A DNA stretch of 64,000 nucleotides from Blumeriella jaapii (taxonomy: Eukaryota; Ascomycota; Leotiomycetes; Helotiales; Drepanopezizaceae): contig VWND01000001.1 in the NCBI GenBank assembly GCA_009599575.1, positions 310,001 to 374,000 of the forward strand. Reading direction: 5' to 3'. Below are positions 57,469 through 64,000 of the stretch, piece after piece. The position numbers and the translations under genes were made by a program. Position 1 is the first letter of the stretch; every line of letters starts with the position of its first letter. Under the pieces are notes generated by a model that saw only the letters and a program-made list of their open reading frames with translations, did no database searches and had not been told where the DNA came from.

Positions 57469-58544
57469 GTAATTGTTATAAAAGCTATTTTAATCGTTTT
57501 TATTATCCGAATTAACGTAAAAAAATTTTTTTTGCTACTGTATAAAACCTTCGATTTTGCTTTAAAACTTTTGAATTTTAATATCGGTAAATTTTAATAC
57601 GAAAGTTTCGATATTTTTATTAAGCTTTTTCAAGCTAGTAAGTTTTGCAGAACGATTAAATAATATAATAACTGGTTGTTTTTTAGCGATTTCGGTAATT
57701 TTTAATAGTTGGGCATGTTTTTACACTAAAGCTTTTACGTTTTTTTTATAAATAAAAAAGGAAAATTTCTTTTGGTTTATGACTTCGATAATACGTTCGC
57801 TTTGGTTTTATTTAAAAACGAATTTTACAAATTTGAAATACTAATCGAAGATTTCAGGGTTTTGTTTATTAATTTTAAAGTGTTTAATAGTTTTATTGCG
57901 AATATTAATTGAAAGGCTAAATAAAAACAATTTTTTTTGCTTAATTTCGCTTAAAATCTTTTTGTTAACGAAAACGTTAAAAATCTTCGTATAAATACGA
58001 TAATAAGCTTTGAGTTTTTTGGCTTAGCGAATTGTTATAACAAATTGCTTAAAAAAAGCGATAATATCGCGAATTTGCTAGCGATCGTGGTTTCGGAATT
58101 TCGATTTTAAAGTTTTAATTAGTTTACGCTAGTTTCGAGTTTTAATAGCTTTTTATTTATTTATCGATTTGATAATATTTTTAATAGTTGGGTTATAATA
58201 ACGAAAAAGTTTATCGAATATCTCGGTTTTAAAAACTCCGAAATTCTTATAAGTTTTTTTATATTTCTCGATAAAGTCGGTAATATTGGCGCTATTAAAT
58301 AAAAGTGCATCAGAAGAGCCAAAAAAAGGCATACGGCCTCGCATAAGAAAACGAAAAGCGTCGTTGTTTATAATATTAATAAAAATGTTGGTTGGGTTTG
58401 AATTAAATAAATAAGTATTTTCTAGAATTGCAGATTAAAGGTTTTTAGCGTAAAAAGAATCGTTTTTAATAGAAAAGCTATTAAAAAGGTTTTTGTGTTT
58501 TCTAAAGGAATTAAATAAAATAAAATTGCGTTTAGATATTTAAA
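57469..58544 (-). pseudogene. gag: Element A Gag remnant
   Basis: Minus strand, resuming A after B (GTAATTGTTATAAAAG continues the sequence broken at 20093). The capsid block RGRMPFFGSSDALLFNSANI is open at 58153-58344. The initiator equivalent to D 37793 is changed to ATA at about 58544. The C-terminal end corresponds to QKF-stop near 57575, and 57469-57570 begins the Cys-rich region that continues at 20093. As degraded as in B and D. Confidence 0.82.
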
Positions 58545-59115
58545 TAATATATTAAAAAATTTGTTTTTTAATAAATTAATTAAATTGATATAATATTATT
58601 ATATAATCTACGATTTCGATATTCCGTGGCTTAAGCTAATACACGTACAGCTATTTTTTTATTATTTTTAATAAAAAGCCGCAAATTGTAATTGCTATAA
58701 TTATAAAACGTAAAATCAGAAAGTTGAGTTTTCGCCAAGCGTTTGATTAAAAAAGATTTAATTTAAAAAAGCCGAGCGCAGCGGTCGAAGCGTACGAATT
58801 AATATTCGATTTGTTATTTTTAAACAAAAAAGCGATTTTCGAGCTTTAAATTTCGCACGATTTAGAATTGCCTGACCGTAATTTCAAACGTTTTTAAAAT
58901 ATATTGCATTTTTGTAATTTAATAATTATGCGTAAAATAAAAAAAGCTATTAAAGGTTTTTTATATAATGCAGCTGCGAATAATATTATATAAAAGATTT
59001 TTTAAGCCGTAATAACGAAATATCGAAATCGATTTTAATTATAAATTTAAGAAATGCATCGGCGAATATATAAAAACGAAATACCGAAGTTTGAATTTCT
59101 GCGTAGATTATCAAA
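58545..59115 (-). other. 5' leader of element A
   Basis: Equivalent to D 37217-37792. Next to the LTR, on the minus strand, TTTGATAATCTACGCAGAAA occupies the primer-site position; no TGG tRNA-type match. Retained GC motif near 58770. No gene. Confidence 0.55.
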
Positions 59116-59381
59116 TGTAAAAATAAATAGGAAAACCAAATTAATACGGCTATATATCGGTGAATAAAATAGTTTAGAAAATCCCTAGAAGAAACTGAAA
59201 AAAAAAAAAAAAAAATAAGTAAAAGTATAAATTGGACTGCGTGCTTATAATATTATCTAAGGGAATGTTTTGCTTTTATACCTGTTGAAAATAGTTAGTG
59301 GCAGGGGTTTCGGAAGGGTCCATGCCTCGACTATAGCTAAAACTTCCAACTTCTATTAATACAAGGTATCACCGTTTTACA
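59116..59381 (-). repeat. Element A 5' LTR (right)
   Basis: 266 bp, TGTAAAAATAAATAGG to CACCGTTTTACA. The inner (left) half is RIPed and the outer (right) half intact. Followed by TSD ATAT. Confidence 0.95.
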
Positions 59382-60449
59382 ATATTAAAAAAGTTTCGAC
59401 CTTTTTATATTAGCTTTTATTATTACACCAGTTTTATAATATTACAAATAAAACCTTTTTTATATATTAAAACTAACGCTTCCGACGGCGTAATAGCTTT
59501 TGTATTTTCGTAATTTTATAACGACGATTGACTTCTAATCGCTTATTTTAGCAAAACTATAGCTTTCGCAAAGCTAAACTACGTCGTATACGACAAAAAA
59601 ATACTCGCAATCGTAAGATTTTTAAGCAATTTCCGTATTAAATTAATTGGCTTAATTTATTAAATTAAAATTATTATTAATTATAAAGCCTTAGAATATT
59701 TTATAATTTTTAAATTTTTAAACGCTCGATAAACACGCTGGGCCGAGCTTTTCGCCGATTATAACTTTTTTATTACGTACAAACCAAATAAACACAATTC
59801 TTTGGCTAACGCATTAACACGTCGTACGAGCGAATTCGATCGCTAAAATTCTTTTAAACGCATTTAGCGCCTGCAAACTCTTTTTCGAACCGATTAAATC
59901 GATTACCGCTTTTTAACTAAAAAACTTCGACTTTTCACGGCTTTCGAAACAGCTATTTTTATCGTTGAAATAGCTAATTTTTCATCCGCACTTCGTGTCG
60001 TTAACCAGCTTTTTCACGTTAATCGCACAGCTAACAGCCTGATAGCTTTTCGAAAAAAAGCTGTACGAAACGCTGCGAAAAAAAACGACGATAATAATAT
60101 TCCGTTTTCGTATATATTTAAACGCGACCTGCTATTATATCACGGTCGCTTAATAATATTAAACGTCGACCATTTTCGTTTGGCTTTTGTACGAAAAATG
60201 CACGACCAAATCTTCACCGTTTATTCTAGCGCTCGTAAAACTACGTAATTGTTTTCGGACCAATATTATTAACGAAATATAACAGCTTTCGTAAAACAAT
60301 ACTATCGCAACTGCTACGTTTATCGAAAAAGTTTTATTTTAAAAAATAAACGCCCCGGCCTTTTTCAACTTTTTCCTGTTTTTAACCATTTTTAAAAACA
60401 CGTTATAATAGACTTTTGCAGTTTTAACAAAAACAAATACGGTTACGAC
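59382..60449 (+). mobile_element. Element F, segment 2: RNase H to integrase
   Basis: Continues F after A, colinear with E 24885-25950. Ends at GGTTACGAC (60441-60449) where H begins TGTGACG; in E the sequence continues GGTTACGACAACGTG. The remainder of F lies right of the window, beyond H. Confidence 0.9.
59382..60449 (+). pseudogene. pol: Element F RNase H and N-terminal integrase remnant
   Basis: Plus strand. RNase H blocks match E: a YFSKTIAFAKLNYVVYDKKILAIV-like helix at about 59545-59610 and an NYKALEYF strand near 59680-59700. The integrase N-terminal part follows: a VRKMHDQIFTVYSS-like histidine region near 60190-60230 and a CYVYRK remnant near 60312. This copy retains a few bases that E has lost, and the reverse, so the two give complementary readings of the ancestral domain. 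It is truncated by H before the catalytic core. Confidence 0.85.
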
Positions 60450-60747
60450 TGTGACGATTCATTCTGTTGCCACCTCTCGTGTCACCCCAGCAACTACGTA
60501 TAGCTGCAAGCTCCCCAGCAACTACGTATAGCTGCAAGCTCCCTGGTCTCCTAATAGGTCTTTCCATCAACTGTGGAAATTATTTATATATATAAGGCTT
60601 TTTTTTTTTAGCAATTTCTGCCTTTTGCAATTGTTGATTTTAAATGAATATTTTTGTTACAGAACCAAAAGCTCGTTTTTTTATATTATATAAATACGGC
60701 GACCAGTTGATTGATTTTCCAGCCCTTCGATTGATTAGATCGTTATA
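60450..60747 (+). repeat. Element H 5' LTR with internal duplication
   Basis: TGTGACGATTCATTCTG to CGTTATA, 298 bp against 269 in E, because of a 28-bp tandem duplication at 60487-60542. The outer third is un-RIPed. TATATATAAGG at about 60587-60597. Confidence 0.94.
60487..60542. repeat. 28-bp tandem duplication in element H LTR
   Basis: Two exact copies (60487-60514 and 60515-60542), each beginning CCAGCAACTACG and ending GCAAGCTCC. E has one copy. Because it is perfect and rich in un-RIPed CA it must be recent relative to RIP of the element, or lie in the protected edge zone. Confidence 0.95.
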
Positions 60748-61089
60748 TTATCAATAACTCTTTTTCTACGCTAGCGACGGCGTAAACTATTTTTTTTTTC
60801 GAATTTCTTACGGGTTATACTAAAGTGATCGACCGGTCGTAAAAAAGCTTATTTTCGTATTTCGCAAAGAATAGCTTTTGTTCAACGATTTTTCTTTCAG
60901 CAGAGCTTTTCAGCTTCTGCCACTATATCTCAACCTTTCTTTCAATCAGCGAAAAAGCAGCCTTCTCCAAAAGCTTTTTTTTTTAAAAAACAATCCTTCC
61001 CTCGAAGAAAAAAGAACAAAGGAAAGGGCAGAGCGCTAACCATTTCGCCTGCCATCTTTTTTTTGCAGCCTAGCGCTAAAAGCGTTTAG
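60748..61089 (+). other. 5' leader of element H
   Basis: Starts TTATCAATAACTCTTTTTCTACG and is colinear with E 21238-21559. No gene seen. C-rich patches (TTCAGCTTCTGCCACT) are less RIPed. Confidence 0.5.
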
Positions 61090-62215
61090 TTGAGATTTTT
61101 GTAAAATCAATTAAAAAAAGCGCAAAAGCGTAAACGACAATTTCTGGAAATTATACGACTGCGACAAACTTTTTAATTAAAGCGTTTGGTAAAATCTATC
61201 GAACGTGCTTCTGCCAGTCGCGAATCTGCTGCTTTTTTTTTTCGCAACGTTTTATTTCAATTAATAAACGCTGCAAATCAATTTCCACGCTTTTCGCGAA
61301 CTTTTTTTGGATTTTTCTATAACGGCTAAAACTTTAGCGCGCTTTTTGAACGTTATAATTCCTATTTATCTGTTGATTTTCGATTAGCTCGCATAAAGCG
61401 CGTTCCGAATCTTAAATTTAAGCTAAATAATAGTGAAAATTATAAAGTACGCCATTAAAAAACTAAAGTTTTCGATAACTTCGAATTTTACTACGACTAT
61501 TTCGTTAGCGATCGATTTCGTAAAAATTATATATTCGATCAGACCGAAAGCGTAGCAAAAGAGTTTTTGATTCCGCGTATTTTGAACCGCTCCGACTTTA
61601 CACTTTCCGAAAAATTAATCAAAAAGGTCGCCGATTTCTTGGCCGACTTTTCAGACGTTTAAAAAGCCGAAAACGAATTTAAAATGCTTGCAATAATACG
61701 CACGACGATTTTTAACGATTTTACCTGCGATTTTCCATTTTCGCAGCAAACGCTTAAATACGGACTAATAAACAATTTCGAAACGCTTTTCGCGACAAAA
61801 TATTAAAACGTTTATAAGAAAAGCTGCACTTGGAATAAGCGCGTACAACGATTTTTAAAAATTGGCTTACCGCCGTTCGACAAAAAAAACAAGATTAATT
61901 AATTAAACGAATTTTATACGCGAATCGCTTTTTAATCAAATCTATTATTTATCAAAATGATAGGTTTTTAACTAAAGCGTATTACAAATCAAATCGTACG
62001 TACGAAAATCGTTCAAATGCTTCACAAGCTCTTTTTTAGCCTTTTGTTTTTCTTTTTTTTCCACGCCAAAACGCTTTTTCTAGCGTTTTTTTTTTTCGAT
62101 CGGATTAACGATAACGCTCGTTTTTTATTTTATATTAAAAAGTTCGAAGCCAATTTGCACGATTTTTTACGGGCCGACCCTCGGTTTTATTTAAAAGCTT
62201 TTCTAAGCTGGTAAA
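61090..62215 (+). pseudogene. gag: Element H Gag remnant
   Basis: Plus strand, colinear with E 21560-22700. Readable stretches are FDNFEFYYDYF-like near 61470-61505, DQTESVAKEFLI near 61537-61575, and the open C-terminal stretch 62017-62214 ending RFYLKAFLSW, which matches E 22500-22694. No zinc knuckle is visible in either copy, so if the family had one it lies in the degraded 62220-62370 stretch. Family assignment is secure; the name Gag rests on position. Confidence 0.6.
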
Positions 62216-62369
62216 TATAAACGAGGTCGAGCCGGCCGAAAATTCGCTTTTTAATAATAGTAATAAAAACGAAAACCTTCTTTCAAACGATTTTCAAAAC
62301 GCATACGAGAAAATTAAAAGTTTTTCCGCTAATCGGAAAAACGCTCAGGCCTAAGCAAAGCCTTTTTTT

Positions 62370-62560
62370 TAAGCGTATTGCGCGATATGCGTTATTTTAA
62401 CGTTCGAAAGCTTTTTAATAGCGATTTACTAATAATCTCCGTTATATTTATTAAAAATAGCTTTTCGTACAAAATAAAAGCGCTCGCCGATTTTAAAGCG
62501 AACGGTTATGCGTTAATCGATTCGGCGCTGATTTAATTTTTTTTTTTTTTTTTAAAACTT
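62370..62560 (+). pseudogene. pol: Element H retropepsin remnant
   Basis: Plus strand. The same altered active site as E, read LADFKANGYALIDSAL near 62487-62534, in a frame that then meets TAA. The downstream part continues degraded to about 63060 with the ILEKAWLAEH-like block near 62717-62745. Confidence 0.72.
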
Positions 62561-63299
62561 TTAATTCAACTTTTCCCGGCTTTTTTTTTTGTAAAAAAAT
62601 ATAATAAAATTCGTGGCCATTTAATTATATATTTTACGCTTTTTAACCTTATTATTAATAACCGAATACAATCGTTTATTTCTTTTTTAATTATTAATCT
62701 CGGAAATTATAATATAATTCTAGAAAAAGCTTGGTTGGCCGAACATTAAGTTTTATTAAATTGTAATAAACGCAAGCTTTATTAGCCGAAATCTTATTCT
62801 TTTATAGCTTTTTACGCTCGTTGTATTAAAGTTTTTTATTTGCATTTCCGAAAGATTTAATTTCGCTATTAAAACGACGCTGTAAAACGTAATAAAAACC
62901 TTAATTAATTATGACAGATTTACGACGCTATGCGAAGCGCGAAAAAATCGAATTTTATTCGCGATGCCAATTTCGATAGCGACGCTAATAAAATAATATA
63001 AAAAATCATACCATTATTTTTCCAGGCTAACGATTTTTTTTTTATTATTTTTTTTTTTTTTTTTTTTCTTTCGTCAAAACAGCTTTCTCGTTTTACGAAA
63101 AACAATTATATTAAAAACCGAAGGAAAGCTTTCGCCGCGATAGCCTTTCAGCTTAATATAATCGATAATTTAAATAAGCTATTTTTTAAACTTTTCAAAC
63201 GACCAGTTCGAAAACGAATCTCTTAATTTACTGCTTACCCAATTTCCATCTGCTAAATTATTATATACGCTTTTAAACTGATTTTTAAAAAAAAAGCAA

Positions 63300-64000
63300 T
63301 TAAAATGTTTTTAATCTTTCTGTACGAAATCGACAGAATACTAAACGATTTTACGTATAACACTTTTTTTAAAATTTAATTTCATAGTTTTTTCGAACGT
63401 TTCAAAACCAATAAAATATCGATTTCGACCTTTTTAATCAGCTTAGCAAAGCTAATTTCGAATAAACCTTTTTTCGAATTTTTTTCCCCGGAATATAAAA
63501 ACCTCGAACACGTGTTTTTTAAGGCCGCTAATAATAAGCTAGCTTTTCATCGGCCCTACGATTATAAAATCGAGTTTATTATAAATAAGAAAAAGCTGAA
63601 ATACACTTTTTTATATAAAATATCGATTCCGAAGTTCGAGATTATTAAAACTTATTTGCAAAATAATTTTAATAAAAGCTTTATCGAATTTTCCACCGTT
63701 CCCTTCGCTGCTTCAGTGTTTTTCGCTAAAAAACCCGACGGTTTATTACGTTTTTGTATCGATTATCGAGCTTTTAATAATATAATTCGTAAAAATCGCT
63801 ATTTTTTTTTTTTTATCGATAAAATCTTCGTTCGTTTCTCGGAAACACGAATCTTTACGAAGCTCGATATTCGTTAAGCCTTTTATAAAATTCGAATGGA
63901 TCCCGCCAGTGAAAAACTGACGACGTTTCGTACGCGTTACGGCGCCTATAAATGCAAAATGCTGCCTTTTGGTTTTATTAATAAATCCGCAATTTATCAA
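63300..64000 (+). pseudogene. pol: Element H reverse transcriptase remnant (runs off the window)
   Basis: Plus strand. From 63512 a 121-codon open stretch carries KLAFHRPYDYKIEFI, then FFAKKPDGLLRFCIDYRAFNN at about 63719-63780, then an FFFFIDKIFVRFSE segment and TKLDIR at 63856-63873. The palm continues with KLTTFRTRYGAYKCKMLPFGFINKSAIYQ to the edge (Y-G-x-Y-E-x-L-V-M-P-F-G in the family). This is the best-preserved RT N-terminal half of family 2 in the window. The YLDD box lies outside. Confidence 0.92.

Larger units (their letters stand above)
10716..59381 (-). mobile_element. Element A: family-1 Ty3/gypsy retrotransposon (split by B)
   Basis: LTRs 10716-10982 and 59116-59381, TG..CA ends, 4-bp TSD ATAT. 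Without the nested B complex the element is 10716-20093 plus 57469-59381, about 11.29 kb, the same size as D. Orientation is minus: 5' LTR on the right. Order from the 5' end: leader, gag, Cys-rich region, protease, RT, RNase H, integrase, an A/T-rich spacer, a long third ORF, 3' LTR. Confidence 0.93.
60450..64000 (+). mobile_element. Element H: family-2 chromovirus, 5' part
   Basis: A second insertion in F: LTR 60450-60747, leader, gag, protease and RT up to the window edge. Same orientation as its host F. Its right end and target duplication are outside the window. Confidence 0.92.

Overview
The window is one continuous stack of degenerate LTR retrotransposons. I find no host gene, tRNA, rRNA, CRISPR array or bacterial-type feature. 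The base pattern is very A+T rich, rich in TpA and depleted in CpA/TpG while TCG/ACG/GCG survive, and the stop codons fall where CAA, CAG, CGA or TGG codons would be expected. This is the signature of repeat-induced point mutation (RIP) acting on CpA. With the retroelement families present it points to a filamentous ascomycete (Pezizomycotina). I cannot name the genus.

Six element families are visible. Family 1 is a Ty3/gypsy element of about 11.3 kb with 265-267 bp LTRs, 4-bp target duplications and a large unexplained third ORF downstream of pol (copies A, B and D). Family 2 is a chromovirus of about 6.4 kb with 269 bp LTRs and an integrase-linked chromodomain (copies E, F and H). C is a 2.1-kb LTR element that encodes only a Gag. 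G is a Ty1/copia element of 6.3 kb. I is a second copia family, and J is another gypsy element of which only the 5' LTR, gag and protease lie in the window.

Layout: J (1-2270, minus, running off the left edge) sits in I (2271-8903, minus). I sits in F (8904-10715, plus). F is then interrupted by family-1 copy A (10716-59381, minus), resumes at 59382-60449, and is interrupted again by H (60450 to beyond the window, plus). Copy A is split at 20093/57469 by copy B (20094-57468, minus). B carries three insertions: E (20969-27370, plus), C (35731-49095, minus) and G (51134-57425, plus, inside B's own LTR). C is split by D (36950-48204, plus). The chain F > A > B > C > D is five elements deep. Every junction inside the A complex is supported by terminal TG..CA (or RIP-altered) ends and a target-site duplication: ATAT for A, GTAA/ATAA for B, GAAAC for E, AAAAC for G, GCAG for D, and an imperfect ATTTTG for C.

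The coding remnants keep normal domain order (gag-PR-RT-RH-IN in gypsy, gag-PR-IN-RT-RH in copia) but none is intact. The observations most worth following are the third ORF of about 1,100 codons kept in all three family-1 copies, the gag-only element C whose reading frame is restored exactly when D and one TSD are removed, the drop in RIP damage toward element edges at most junctions, and CACGTG palindromes in the LTRs of three unrelated families. Domain limits below are approximate because frameshifts and stops break every frame.
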